From the NCBI GenBank assembly GCA_006212045.1, contig PZPK01000013.1, positions 62,001 to 126,000 on the forward strand: a stretch of DNA of 64,000 nucleotides. The letters run 5' to 3'. Origin of the DNA: Oleiphilus sp. GTDB taxonomy: Bacteria; Pseudomonadota; Gammaproteobacteria; Pseudomonadales; Oleiphilaceae. The notes under the pieces are model-generated. The model ran no database searches and had not been told where the DNA came from. It saw only the letters and a program-made list of their open reading frames with translations. Positions 21,601 to 31,142 of the stretch are shown here, piece after piece. Made by a program: the position numbers and the translations under genes. Positions within the stretch are counted from its first letter, which is position 1, and every line of letters begins with the position of its first letter.

Positions 21601-22515
21601 GTCTCGGAGGCGCCGAAGTCCGACTCCGGGACTACCAGGACGCCAGTCCAGGCTGGACAGGAAAATAAACTAAACAGCGTTGCCTCAGCTCTGCGTATAT
21701 TGTTGGTGGAGGATAACCCGGTCAATCAGTTGGTAGCATCAGCCTTGCTGGAGCAATTCGGGTTCAGTTGTGATCTGGCGGGAAACGGTTTGGAAGCCTT
21801 GGAAGCCTTGAAAAACTCCCCTGATGATATGCCTTACCATCTGATCTTTATGGATTGCCAAATGCCGGAAATGGATGGCTATGCGGCTGGACGTGATATC
21901 CGTAATGGTGCCGCCGGCGCGCGTTATCAAGATATCCTGATTATCGCAATGACTGCCAATGCGATGAAAGGTGATCGTGAAAAATGTCTGGCAGCCGGCA
22001 TGAATGACTACATCAGCAAACCCATAGAGGGGAGTGTTTTACAGGAAACATTGGAACGTTGGCTTCTGGATGAACCCTTGATCTATCTGGACGGACTACG
22101 TGAAAAAATACGTCAAGAAGGCGTGCAGGACAAACTGGAAGCGTCTGCTCAGGAAGAACCTTCAGATCATAGTGAAGACAAAACTACGCTCATCTGGGAT
22201 AGGGATACCGCTTTGCAGAACCTTGGCGGCAATGAAGAGCTCTATGACCAGCTGAGTGAAGCGGCTCTGGAAGATATCCCTGCCAATATCCACCGACTGG
22301 AGACGGCAATTGCCGAGAAGGATTTTGCTGCTGCCAAGATAGCGGCGCATTCAATCAAGGGTGTGGCTTCCAGTCTCGGTGGCATGCAGTTGATGTCAGT
22401 GGCTATGCAAGTGGAGCTGGCAGCGCGTGCAGAGGAGCAACAAGGCCTGAAGCAGTCATTTCCGTCCTTACAGGCGAGTTACGAGGCTCTGGTCAATGCG
22501 ATGAAGGTCGATTAG
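18640..22515 (+). CDS. Hybrid sensor histidine kinase (sensor-HAMP-PAS-HisKA-HATPase-REC-REC-Hpt)
   Basis: MSHEIRTPMNGVLGML, HATPase GTGLGLTIVKQLCELMGG, second REC LLVEDNPVNQ..FMDCQMPEMDG..SKPI, Hpt AAHSIKGVASSLG; TTG start with AAGGTGAG upstream. Confidence 0.9.
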   Translation: MPDKEQKFIQAVGTADDDSSRAKLSTRRIKQWAGADNIAADPAERRKRRSLSHQLIRSFLLLILVPLVSVLVWLHWQIKHDLHSQHANSLQVAAELEFGSVVRWFEEREQQLASLTGQESIADFLRALQAHFLEYGEQIDAATRDPWEAAGRISSGHPQQSLSRQVSNSAYIEDFYLLNPQGRLLFAAQDQSIVGQSVLTADLSRSGLKPLLNRSLRSPAAQLLVSKRQGLEQPFVLMSMPVANPDGSMLGLVVQRLDLRAMQADIQSIQSKRYLSYLMQIEDDGKIVHDPRVDDSGLPSEQDRIVFQSLINSVIQSDQKKQNESVRLPLGSHLSPLSTIIEYRSDNGMMRVAQANILEVMGSYWVLISTLDQSQTAGVLQRVFWIGLILIVATVALFLLMVRRVSRRLGGPLSEISELNGRVAKGERGQVAISSDCSEIDAVARSSMQMLAKIENDEQALQARVSASEEAMQTLMELKFALDQHSIVAVTDVAGTITYVNEKFEEISGYDADELIGQNHRMLSSGEHDEAFWREMFLQISTGNSWRADICNRARDGSLFWVDTTVVAFMRDGKPKSYIALRTDITMSKLAEQQLIEAKESAEDAARAKSEFLASMSHEIRTPMNGVLGMLNLVKRTQLDQEQKRQVDLAYSSAESLLNIINDILDFSKIEAGKLDLEAMDFNLISEICEFADTIAPRFQDKGLEFVLDLSGVEHTWVRGDPGRLRQILINLVGNALKFTERGEVSLKAKLRQSYRGRRKLEISVCDTGIGISPQKLHALFESFSQVDASTTRKFGGTGLGLTIVKQLCELMGGAVEVKSEPGKGSVFSFSVNLSASEVDKENRLPTLPPYLRVLIADTSASRRHAVRQQCESWQVEVLEAEDPLQMMDALASAEELHQVVDVIIVDTGLPHSVHSASEEEQHTAALTHQLKAIKEDARYQGLRIIALLPPSLQEEGHQYLQSGVDVCLRKPLKPLDLHQALLTFSRVSEAPKSDSGTTRTPVQAGQENKLNSVASALRILLVEDNPVNQLVASALLEQFGFSCDLAGNGLEALEALKNSPDDMPYHLIFMDCQMPEMDGYAAGRDIRNGAAGARYQDILIIAMTANAMKGDREKCLAAGMNDYISKPIEGSVLQETLERWLLDEPLIYLDGLREKIRQEGVQDKLEASAQEEPSDHSEDKTTLIWDRDTALQNLGGNEELYDQLSEAALEDIPANIHRLETAIAEKDFAAAKIAAHSIKGVASSLGGMQLMSVAMQVELAARAEEQQGLKQSFPSLQASYEALVNAMKVD

Positions 22516-22792
22516 GCGATTCTTTGCAGGCTTTGTTGCGATCAAATGTTTGAGTGGGAATTCATTGTTTAATGAAATAGAAGCGCAACAATAACAGAAT
22601 GTTAGCGCTGATCAATTGGTCAGTTATTATCTGAATTTTACTCATAATCTTGGCAAATCCCGAATCTGCTCTACTATAGAAATGAAGTCTTAAAAAAGAC
22701 AGGCCTTTATAACGCGGGTGCCCAGTGGCAGGGTGCCTACCGACAAGTAGTATTAGCTGGTTAGTATATGCGCACTAAAAAATGCATGAAGA

Positions 22793-23068
22793 TTGGAATC
22801 TGTGGGTGTGGTTGAGCCTATCCCTTCGCTGCTGAATACCGTTATCCCTAAAGAAGTCATTTACTTTGTCGAGGGTGTAGTGGCTATTCTGTTGGTACTC
22901 ATGATCACGCGTGTAGTAAAGCGTTACCGTAAAAGCAATTCCACTCAATCTTTTGTTGCAGAGCATTTCAACGAGCGGCAGGTGCCCGACTTGCCGGTTG
23001 AGTCTGAAAAAGAGCAGGACAAAGCGCCAGCGAAAATTGTAGGGCATTATATCGATGATTTTTTCTAA
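22793..23068 (+). CDS. Small single-TM hypothetical protein
   Basis: ORF with one hydrophobic segment (VIYFVEGVVAILLVLMITRVV) and charged tail; TTG or GTG start uncertain. Confidence 0.5.
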   Translation: MESVGVVEPIPSLLNTVIPKEVIYFVEGVVAILLVLMITRVVKRYRKSNSTQSFVAEHFNERQVPDLPVESEKEQDKAPAKIVGHYIDDFF

Positions 23069-23106
23069 TCTATTGCACCGGTGCCTTGCCGAATAAATAA
23101 CTCCGT

Positions 23107-24228
23107 TTACTGCTGAAGGCTTTCAATCACCTGTGCCAGAAACCGGGCTGCTTCGCCTCCCGTGATCGCTCTGTGGTCAAAGCTCAGAGATAATGGCAGC
23201 ATCGCGTGAATCACCGGTTTACCTTTGTGCGGCACCACAGCTTCATGAATCTTTCCTGCACCCAGAATGGCTACCATTGGGGGTACAATTACCGGATTGC
23301 CGAAGCGGCCTGCGATGGTACCGTAATTGGACAACGTGATCGTCGCGCCCATCAATTCTTTAGGCGGGATGGTACGTGTTTTCACATCAGCACGCAGGGC
23401 ATCCAGTCCTTGTCTTATATTGGCGTCCGTGCGCTGTCCGATATCTCTTAGCACGGGCACGAATAAACCATCCGGTGTATCGACGGCGATGCCGAGATCG
23501 ATGGATTCAATAACACGTAAACTCATCTGCTCACCGTTATACCATGCATTCAGATTTGGCTCGGCCTTGATGGCGGATGACATTGCCTTGATCAATCGCA
23601 GGGTAGGATCGTCCGAGCCAAACCAGTGATGAATGTCCGCGAGGTCATGAATCGTGACTTTCACCACCTCGGCATGGGCTTTGGCCATATTCTTCGCCAT
23701 CACCCGACGCACGCCCTTAAGCGGTTCAGACTGGCCGAAATCCTGCTCCATTCGAGCGGCCTTTTCCACATCATCTCCGGTGATCAGGCCCTGACGACCG
23801 CTGCCCTTGATGCCATCCAGCGAAACGTTGAGGCGCTTTGCCAGTGCACGGATTGCGGGTGTCGCCAGGGCTTGAGTTGAGGTTTTTCGGTCCGGGCTGC
23901 CAATGATAAACTGATCGACTTCAGGCCTGGAATGATCTGATCGTTCGGCTTCGGTTTTTACCTTGCCGACAACGGTGCCGCTGTCCTCCTGCTCCTCATT
24001 GGCATATTCCAGCAGTGGCTCGCCGATATGAATCAGATCGCCCTCCTGGCCAAACAATTCAGCGATGACACCAGCCTGAGGCGAGGGTACCTCAACAATG
24101 GCTTTGGCTGTTTCGACGGATACCAGCAATTGATCAAGCTCGACTGAATCACCCACGTTGACATGCCATTCGACAATTTCAGCTTCCTGAAGGCCCTCTC
24201 CAAGATCGGGTAGTTTGAAGTATTTCAT
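23107..24228 (-). CDS. 2-oxo acid dehydrogenase E2 (dihydrolipoyl acyltransferase)
   Basis: Lipoyl domain VETAKAIVEVPSP, E3-binding domain TPAIRALAKRLNV, C-terminal SFDHRAITGGEAARF. Confidence 0.92.
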   Translation of the reverse strand: MKYFKLPDLGEGLQEAEIVEWHVNVGDSVELDQLLVSVETAKAIVEVPSPQAGVIAELFGQEGDLIHIGEPLLEYANEEQEDSGTVVGKVKTEAERSDHSRPEVDQFIIGSPDRKTSTQALATPAIRALAKRLNVSLDGIKGSGRQGLITGDDVEKAARMEQDFGQSEPLKGVRRVMAKNMAKAHAEVVKVTIHDLADIHHWFGSDDPTLRLIKAMSSAIKAEPNLNAWYNGEQMSLRVIESIDLGIAVDTPDGLFVPVLRDIGQRTDANIRQGLDALRADVKTRTIPPKELMGATITLSNYGTIAGRFGNPVIVPPMVAILGAGKIHEAVVPHKGKPVIHAMLPLSLSFDHRAITGGEAARFLAQVIESLQQ

Positions 24229-25256
24229 GCGAACTCCAGGCAGTTCTTCACTGCGGCAAGAATGTCATCCACGCTGGGCATGTACAGCTGTTCATTACTG
24301 AAATAGGGCATGGGCGTGTCGTATCCGGTCACTCTTTGCACCGGAGCCTGAAGGTGGAGCAGGCAGCGCTCGCTGATGTTGGCCGAGATCTCCGAGGCAA
24401 GCCCGCATTGTCTTGCCGCTTCCTGAACGACCACCGCTCGACCGGTTTTTTCAACTGAAGTGCAGATGGTCTCCATATCCAGCGGACTGATGGTGGCGAC
24501 GTCTATGACCTCGGCATCAATGCCAAGTCGTTCCAACGCTTGGGCGGCAGCCAGGGTTTCATGCATCATCGCGCCCCAGGAAATCAGGCTGATGTCCCGT
24601 CCGGTACGCAGGGTAAAGCAGGTATCAAGTGGTAGTCCTTCGCCATTGTCCCGGATTTCCTGTCTTGCCATGCGATAGATGCGTTTGGGCTCAAGAAATA
24701 CTACCGGATCCGGGTCCGCAATAGCGCTGAGCAAGAGTCCATAGGCGCGAGTAGGGGAGGACGGAATCACAACACGCAAACCGGGAATGTGCGCAAATAG
24801 TGCTTCTGTGCTTTCCGAGTGGTGCTCCGGTGCATGAATACCACCGCCATAGGGCGCACGCAGTACCATCGGGCAGCTCAACCTTCCACGGGTGCGATTT
24901 CGCATACGCGCGGCATGCGATATCATGTGCTCCACCGCAGCGTAGATAAAACCCATAAACTGCATTTCGGCCACCGGCCTGAGGCCCTGTGTTGCCATGC
25001 CGACCGAAATACCTGCGATCAGGCTTTCGGCCAGCGGGGTATCCATGACACGTTTACAGCCGTAGCGATCTTTCAGGTCGACGGTGGCGCGAAAAACGCC
25101 GCCATTGGTCGCCACATCCTCTCCGAGTACCACCACGTTTTCGTCTTCCTGCATAGCCCGGTGCAAGGCCAGATTGACGGCTTCAACCATTGTCACAACC
25201 TTGGTATCGGACAGCTTGAGGTCTGCCGTAACGGCGATTTGATGATCAATGCCCAT
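24225..25256 (-). CDS. 2-oxo acid dehydrogenase E1 beta subunit
   Basis: MGIDHQ.. start (CAT at 25254-25256); VVLGEDVATNGGVFRAT; overlaps E1 alpha by 11 bp. Confidence 0.92.
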   Translation of the reverse strand: MGIDHQIAVTADLKLSDTKVVTMVEAVNLALHRAMQEDENVVVLGEDVATNGGVFRATVDLKDRYGCKRVMDTPLAESLIAGISVGMATQGLRPVAEMQFMGFIYAAVEHMISHAARMRNRTRGRLSCPMVLRAPYGGGIHAPEHHSESTEALFAHIPGLRVVIPSSPTRAYGLLLSAIADPDPVVFLEPKRIYRMARQEIRDNGEGLPLDTCFTLRTGRDISLISWGAMMHETLAAAQALERLGIDAEVIDVATISPLDMETICTSVEKTGRAVVVQEAARQCGLASEISANISERCLLHLQAPVQRVTGYDTPMPYFSNEQLYMPSVDDILAAVKNCLEFA

Positions 25257-26319
25257 GCGTCTGCCCTCCCGCCATCGCGGCCTTGTGCGAAATCTGTGTT
25301 CTCTGTGCGTGTAAAGCCTCCGGCAGTTCTTCGAACAGATAGTCAAATAAGGCTTCCGGGGGTTGTTTTGGTGTATTGAGGTAGGTACTGACAGCGTCTT
25401 CTATCTGGCTGGAAACGCCGGCCAGCAAAGCCTGTTCCTGTTCGGCTGACCAGAGTTTCTGCTGATGTAAGAAGGCTTGCAGGCGTTTGACGGGCTCCTT
25501 CTGCCATGCCGCTTTGACCTCGGCGTGATCGCGATAGCGTGATGCATCGTCTGCGGTGGTGTGATCGCACAAGCGGTAACTGATGGCTTCAATCAGGGTC
25601 GCCCCTTTGCCTGCCCGGGCTTTTTGAAGCGCCTCGTTGCAGGCCTGATACACCGCACAGACATCATTGCCATCAACAACACAGCCCGCTATGCCGGCAG
25701 CCTGGGCCTTCTGGGCAATGGTGGCGGCCCCGGTTTGCAAATGACGGGGCACCGAGATCGCCCACTGGTTGTTGTTGACGACGATCACTAAAGGTAATTG
25801 CCAAACGCCGGCCAGATTGAGGCTTTCGTAAAAGTCACCACGGGACGTGGCACCATCACCACAGGTGGTGACAACGGCGCGATGTTGCGCACGTGCTTTG
25901 ATTGCAGTGGCAATGCCCGCAGCATGCGTAATTTGGGTGGCGATCGGCACACACACCGGAAGATCCTGCGCAGCGGCGCCCGAAAACAGATTGCCGCGTT
26001 CGTCTCCGCCCCAGAGTTGCAAAAGTTGATGCAACCTGACACCGCGCAAATACTGAGCGGCCTGATCCCGATAGTAGGGCGCCAGAACGTCGTCTTCGTG
26101 CATGGCCAAACCGATTCCCGTGCTGAAAGCCTCTTGTCCGAGGCAGGAAGGGTAGGTGCCCATTTGACCGGTGCGCTGGAGAGCGACGGCTTTTTGGTCA
26201 AACTGACGTATCAGTACCATGGTTTCGTAGGCTTTGATCAGGTCAGGGCTTGCGAGTGGGCTCGTCTTGCCCGCATTCAAGTGCCCTTCTTCGTTCAGAA
26301 TCTGAAGTGGTTCATACAT
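25246..26319 (-). CDS. 2-oxo acid dehydrogenase E1 alpha subunit (ThDP-dependent)
   Basis: GDGATSRGDFYESLNLAGVWQLPLVIVVNNNQWAIS ThDP motif; start MYEPLQ (CAT at 26317-26319). Confidence 0.9.
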   Translation of the reverse strand: MYEPLQILNEEGHLNAGKTSPLASPDLIKAYETMVLIRQFDQKAVALQRTGQMGTYPSCLGQEAFSTGIGLAMHEDDVLAPYYRDQAAQYLRGVRLHQLLQLWGGDERGNLFSGAAAQDLPVCVPIATQITHAAGIATAIKARAQHRAVVTTCGDGATSRGDFYESLNLAGVWQLPLVIVVNNNQWAISVPRHLQTGAATIAQKAQAAGIAGCVVDGNDVCAVYQACNEALQKARAGKGATLIEAISYRLCDHTTADDASRYRDHAEVKAAWQKEPVKRLQAFLHQQKLWSAEQEQALLAGVSSQIEDAVSTYLNTPKQPPEALFDYLFEELPEALHAQRTQISHKAAMAGGQTHGH

Positions 26320-26416
26320 TGCATTTCTCCCGGCAACTTTTGGTTGCCTGTATTCATCTGGGCCGGGGATCACCCGGAGAGCCATCTGATGAAGGGTTAT
26401 TTTCGACCCCGTAGAC

Positions 26417-27496
26417 TCAGGGCTTCGTTGCCTTGTTCAGTATTTCCTCGGCCAGTCGATCGGCGACTTCACTGGTGGGAGTATCGCTCTGTGCAGAGCG
26501 ATCAAAGATATCCGAAAGCGTGTCACCGATCTTGCGGGTTTTCTGTTTAATCTGTTCAGCCGGCATCTTATGCATCCCGAGTGAGACGTTAATTAGCCCT
26601 CCGGCATTGATGACATAGTCAGGGGCATACAGAATTTCCTGTTCGTGCAGAAGCTTGCCGTGGTAGTGTTCGGCAAGCTGGTTATTGGCCGAACCTGCAA
26701 TGACCTTGCAGCGCAGACGGTCGATACTCCAGTCATTGATCACCGCGCCCAGACCACAGGGGCAAAATACCTCGCATTCCACTGTGCTGATCTGTTCCGG
26801 GTCGATGGGCCTGGCTGAGAATTCGTTGACACAACGAGCCACTTTATCGGGGTCAATGTCCGCGACCAAAAGATCGGCGCCGTCTGCATGCAGAAGTTTG
26901 GCCAGTTCGTAACCCACGTTCCCCAACCCTTGCAGAGCTACGCGAAGGCCCTTGACTTGATCGCTGCCGAGGCGTGCTTTTACGGCGGCCCGAAGTCCGG
27001 AATAGACACCCAGAGCGGTAATCGGTGAAGGGTCCAGACCATCGCGATGCGAGCCACCCACATGGGCTGTGCGTGTGGCTACGGCATCCATATCCGACAG
27101 CGTTGTGCCGCTATCGATGGCGGTGATGTAGCGACCGCCCAAGGCATCGACAAAATCACCGAACGCCTGATACAGCGCTCGCCGATCCACGATGCGGGCG
27201 GGTTTGAGAATGACTGACTTACCGCCTCCCTGAGGTACCCCTGCTAGCGCGGCCTTGTAACTCATGCCGCGCGCCAAACGTGCGGCATCGGTTAATGCCT
27301 GGGTCTCGTTGTCGTATTCAATGCAGCGGCAGCCGCCGAGGGCAGGTCCAAGCGAAGTACTATGGATTGCGATAATGGCTTGAAGCCGGTGGGCAGGGTC
27401 TGAACGAAAATGCAGGGCTTCCAGTTCGAACTGCTGAAGTTGCTCGAAAACGCCAGATTGACGTGCATGCTCGAGCGGCACGGATAGAGATGACAT
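26417..27496 (-). CDS. Leu/Val (Glu/Phe-family) dehydrogenase
   Basis: ARGMSYKAALAGVPQGGGKSVI and GLGNVGYELAKLLHADGADLLVADID motifs. Confidence 0.88.
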   Translation of the reverse strand: MSSLSVPLEHARQSGVFEQLQQFELEALHFRSDPAHRLQAIIAIHSTSLGPALGGCRCIEYDNETQALTDAARLARGMSYKAALAGVPQGGGKSVILKPARIVDRRALYQAFGDFVDALGGRYITAIDSGTTLSDMDAVATRTAHVGGSHRDGLDPSPITALGVYSGLRAAVKARLGSDQVKGLRVALQGLGNVGYELAKLLHADGADLLVADIDPDKVARCVNEFSARPIDPEQISTVECEVFCPCGLGAVINDWSIDRLRCKVIAGSANNQLAEHYHGKLLHEQEILYAPDYVINAGGLINVSLGMHKMPAEQIKQKTRKIGDTLSDIFDRSAQSDTPTSEVADRLAEEILNKATKP

Positions 27497-27801
27497 ATTG
27501 CGCTCCTTACCAGAACAGGTTTGGTAAACCCGATAACAGCAAGCCGGGGTTCGGGGTGTTGAGCGCCGGCTTCAGTGGCAATGTTGCTGAACATACTATA
27601 ACGCAAACACTCCGATCTGGCTAAATAATGAACAGTTTGTTTTTGTAAGTGAACAAGGCTAAACAATGCGTGAGGTTGCGTTGCCGTTATTACGGTCCAA
27701 ACAATCGAAAGGATAATTAGAGGCCTTGCCAAGGCTGGTCTACACTTGAGGGATAAATCGAATAATTTTCATCACTGCTTCAAACAGGGAGTCCTATATC
27801 T

Positions 27802-28665
27802 GTGACCAGTAACATTCCTAATCTGAGCGACAACGGAATTGAAGTTGCCAGTCTGCTTGAACAACAATTACTTAGTAATCATATAGATGTGCCACTTTTA
27901 CCGGATGTTGCGAGTCGTGTTTTGCACCTTTCAAATGACCCGGATTCGGATGCGCAGCAGCTTGCAAACCTGATCCAGAGTGATCAGGCCCTGGCAGGGC
28001 ACGTGATGCGCATTGCCAACTCCGCGGCCTATACGCCGAATGCATCAATGGTGTCACTGCAGCAAGCGGTTGCTCGATTGGGCATGGATCTGATTTCTGA
28101 AATAGCCATCGCAGCCTCGCTGAACTCCAAGTTATTCAAGGCGCCGGGATTTGAAAAGCGTATGGATGCGATCTGGCAGCATGCGTTGTGTGCCGCGTTC
28201 TGGGGTAAGGAGATCGCGCGCGCTTCAAAGCAGAATGTGGAAGCATCGTTTTTGTGCGGCCTCCTGCATTCCATTGGTCGGCCAGCCGTTCTGCAATGTA
28301 TTGCCGATCTCGAAGGCAAGCATGAAGCGGTTTTGAGTCCTGATGAAAACCGTAGCCTCGAGGATCACTTCCATGTGCCTTATGGCGTGGCGATTGTAGA
28401 GAAGTGGGAAATGCCGTTGATCGTATGTGAGTCGGTCAAGTATTACCTTAACTACAGCGAAGCGGAGAACAAGGCAGAGCAGGCAATGGTGGTCTATGCC
28501 GCTGGAAAAGCCGCTGAGGTGACCTTATGGCCGGAAGAATATAGTGTGGACCAGTTAAAACTGAACGAAGTGTTTGCCGACCTGAATCTTTACGAAGATG
28601 AGATTGAACAGGTACTGGCGCGCGAAGATGCCGTGAAGGCAGGTGTGGAGGCAATTCGGGCATGA
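27802..28665 (+). CDS. HDOD domain-containing protein
   Basis: LPDVASRVLHLSNDPDSDAQQLANLIQSDQALAGHVMRIANSAAY; GTG start. Confidence 0.88.
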   Translation: MTSNIPNLSDNGIEVASLLEQQLLSNHIDVPLLPDVASRVLHLSNDPDSDAQQLANLIQSDQALAGHVMRIANSAAYTPNASMVSLQQAVARLGMDLISEIAIAASLNSKLFKAPGFEKRMDAIWQHALCAAFWGKEIARASKQNVEASFLCGLLHSIGRPAVLQCIADLEGKHEAVLSPDENRSLEDHFHVPYGVAIVEKWEMPLIVCESVKYYLNYSEAENKAEQAMVVYAAGKAAEVTLWPEEYSVDQLKLNEVFADLNLYEDEIEQVLAREDAVKAGVEAIRA

Positions 28666-30062
28666 GTCATTTCGATGTAGTCGTTATCGGTAGTGGACCG
28701 GCGGGCCAGAAAGCCGCGGTTCAGGCGGCGAAAGCGGGCAAATCTGTTGCTTTAATTGAGCGTGATAAATGGTTGGGTGGTGCCTGTGTGCATCGGGGCA
28801 CCATTCCGAGTAAAACCTTGCGGGAAAACGCTTTGCGGGTGAAGAAAATGCGCGAAAATGCAGCCCTTTGCCAGTTTGAATTGGCCGAAGATACCGAAAT
28901 GTCGACCCTGATTGACCGACTGACGCGCGTTATCAAAGCGCATGACGGTTTTATGGTGAATCAGATCGAGCGCAATCATATTACACGCATTCATGGTCGT
29001 GCCCGTTTCCTGTCACCCAAGCAACTTTTTATTACCAAAGTGAAGGGTGAGGCTGAAGTCATACAGGCTGACAGTTTTATTATCGCGTCGGGCTCAATTC
29101 CTCGCCAGCCAGATAATATTCCGATAGACCACGAAAACATTTTTGATAGTGACTCCGTGTTGAGCATGCTTTATCTGCCGCCCAGTCTGACGGTGCTCGG
29201 CGGAGGCGTCATTGCCAGTGAGTACGCGTCGATATTCCAGGCGCTCGGGGTAAAAGTGACCATGATAGATCGGTATCCCTTGCCATTGGGCTTTATGGAT
29301 GCGGATCTGACAGAGAAATTTGTACGTTCGTTTACAGAAATGGGAGGTACCTGGATAGGTGAGAAACAGGTGAAATCTGTCGAATGGGACGGGCTTTCCC
29401 AAGTGGTCACCACATGTGAAGACGGTACTATCATTAAATCCTCCAAGTTGCTCTGTGCAGCAGGCCGAGTGGCGAATGTGAAGGACCTCGAAATAGAAAA
29501 AGCTGGCTTGAGTCTGAATGAAACGGGCAATATTTCAGTCAATGAATTGCTACAAACCGAAGTGCCGCATATCTATGCTGCCGGCGACGTGATTGGACCG
29601 CCTTCGCTAGCCTCAGCGTCAATGGAGCAGGGTCGTCGAGCCAGTTGCAATGCTATGGGCATGGAGGTTGGTGCGATTACCAAAATGATCCCTTCCGGCA
29701 TCTATGGCATCCCCGAACTGTCTGCAGTTGGCATGACTGAGCAGCAGGCACAGAAAGAGCATAGCGAAGTGTTGGTCGGACGTGCGCACTTTGAAGAGAT
29801 CTCCCGGGGCCAGATCAACGGTATTCGTGATGGTATGCTGAAGATTATCGCGGATGGTGAGGGTAAACAGATTCTGGGTGTTCAGATTGTGGGTGAGGGG
29901 GCGACCGAGCTGATTCATATCGGTCAGATGGCCATGATTGCCGGCAGCCCGGTGGATATCTTTGTCGAAAGTATCTTCAATTTCCCGACGCTGGCGGAAG
30001 CTTATCGAGTGGCGGCCCTGGCGATCATTGGCCAACGTCCAGAGAATACTGACAAATACTAG
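28662..30062 (+). CDS. sthA: Soluble pyridine nucleotide transhydrogenase (Si-specific)
   Basis: VIGSGPAGQKAAVQAAKAGKSVALIER, GGACVHRGTIPSKTLRE; ATGA overlap with HDOD gene. Confidence 0.93.
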   Translation: MSHFDVVVIGSGPAGQKAAVQAAKAGKSVALIERDKWLGGACVHRGTIPSKTLRENALRVKKMRENAALCQFELAEDTEMSTLIDRLTRVIKAHDGFMVNQIERNHITRIHGRARFLSPKQLFITKVKGEAEVIQADSFIIASGSIPRQPDNIPIDHENIFDSDSVLSMLYLPPSLTVLGGGVIASEYASIFQALGVKVTMIDRYPLPLGFMDADLTEKFVRSFTEMGGTWIGEKQVKSVEWDGLSQVVTTCEDGTIIKSSKLLCAAGRVANVKDLEIEKAGLSLNETGNISVNELLQTEVPHIYAAGDVIGPPSLASASMEQGRRASCNAMGMEVGAITKMIPSGIYGIPELSAVGMTEQQAQKEHSEVLVGRAHFEEISRGQINGIRDGMLKIIADGEGKQILGVQIVGEGATELIHIGQMAMIAGSPVDIFVESIFNFPTLAEAYRVAALAIIGQRPENTDKY

Positions 30063-30112
30063 CCTTGTTACGCTTCCTTGAGCGATTTTAGTCGTCCAGA
30101 GTGAGTTGTATG

Positions 30113-30146
30113 AAAAAGCCCCGCAACAATGCTGCAGGGCTTTTTT
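30113..30146. terminator. Intrinsic terminator between convergent genes
   Basis: AAAAAGCCC..GGGCTTTTTT stem, 9 bp plus inner GCA/TGC. Confidence 0.75.
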
Positions 30147-30188
30147 CGTTTTCAGCGCCGGTTTCGTGGCGCATACCCACGGTCAGAC

Positions 30189-31142
30189 TTAATTCAGTAA
30201 CTGGAATACCTGAATGCCCGCAGCCGTGTGCACGGCAGTGGTCGGGTGTACCGTATCGAAGAAAATGTAGCCCTCGCACGCTGGCAGATTGCTGAAATCT
30301 TCAATACATGCCGAAGTGGTGTTGTCGAATCCAAGAACGTCTGCGTCTTCAATCTGGTTAGACAGGAAACTGGCCAGGTCCCACTCTACAATTTCGATGT
30401 TAGCCGCGACTTCAACACGTGCAACAGCAGCTGCGAGCTCTTCATTGAATTGAGAGGTTAATTTGGAAATATACTTGCCGTACTTGCTTGCCCGTTTGGC
30501 TTCCTGATGGTCATCGGCAGCCGCTTCTGCAGCCGCTGCTCTCATCAGGGATGAAGGGGTCTGGGCAACATCAGGTGCGTTTCCGACCAGAATATTTGTG
30601 GCACCGGCAGCGACGAGTTTCAGCAGCTGGTTTTCGATCGAAGTAACCGCCTGAGAGACATAGGCTTCTGCCTGCTTGCGCAAATCCTGACGGACCGGTC
30701 CGGAGTCTTCCGCGATTGTTTGTGCCCGGATCGACTCTGCAAAAAACAAGTCATTACCGCCAATAATCAAGACATACAGGGCATTGGGGTCAGCCATATT
30801 ACCGCTCGCCTGCAGGTAGGAATTGACCTGTATAGGCAGGTTGGTATCGAACTCTGTTTCGCTACCGATTGCACGTGCGCCACCAAAAGCGAAATTGTTA
30901 CCACCTAGCAGTGAAGGCACTGCGTCCAGGCCATATTGCGCTGTCAGAATATCCACGGCCACAGGGCCGTTGGAGAAGCGAAGGGGGGCTTGCGGGATGA
31001 TGACATTGATATTGCCCGTGTCGGACAAACTGTCACCGAAGATGTAAATTTCGTCGAATGCCAGTGCATTGGCGGAGAGCAGGGCTGCTCCGATAAAACC
31101 GGCAAAGGTTTTCAGCTTGAGTTGTGAGAATAGATTTCGCAT
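30189..31142 (-). CDS. SGNH/GDSL-family hydrolase, secreted
   Basis: Signal peptide; FDEIYIFGDSLSDTGN block I, GGNDLFF, FFDTVHPTTAVH catalytic motif. Confidence 0.88.
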   Translation of the reverse strand: MRNLFSQLKLKTFAGFIGAALLSANALAFDEIYIFGDSLSDTGNINVIIPQAPLRFSNGPVAVDILTAQYGLDAVPSLLGGNNFAFGGARAIGSETEFDTNLPIQVNSYLQASGNMADPNALYVLIIGGNDLFFAESIRAQTIAEDSGPVRQDLRKQAEAYVSQAVTSIENQLLKLVAAGATNILVGNAPDVAQTPSSLMRAAAAEAAADDHQEAKRASKYGKYISKLTSQFNEELAAAVARVEVAANIEIVEWDLASFLSNQIEDADVLGFDNTTSACIEDFSNLPACEGYIFFDTVHPTTAVHTAAGIQVFQLLN

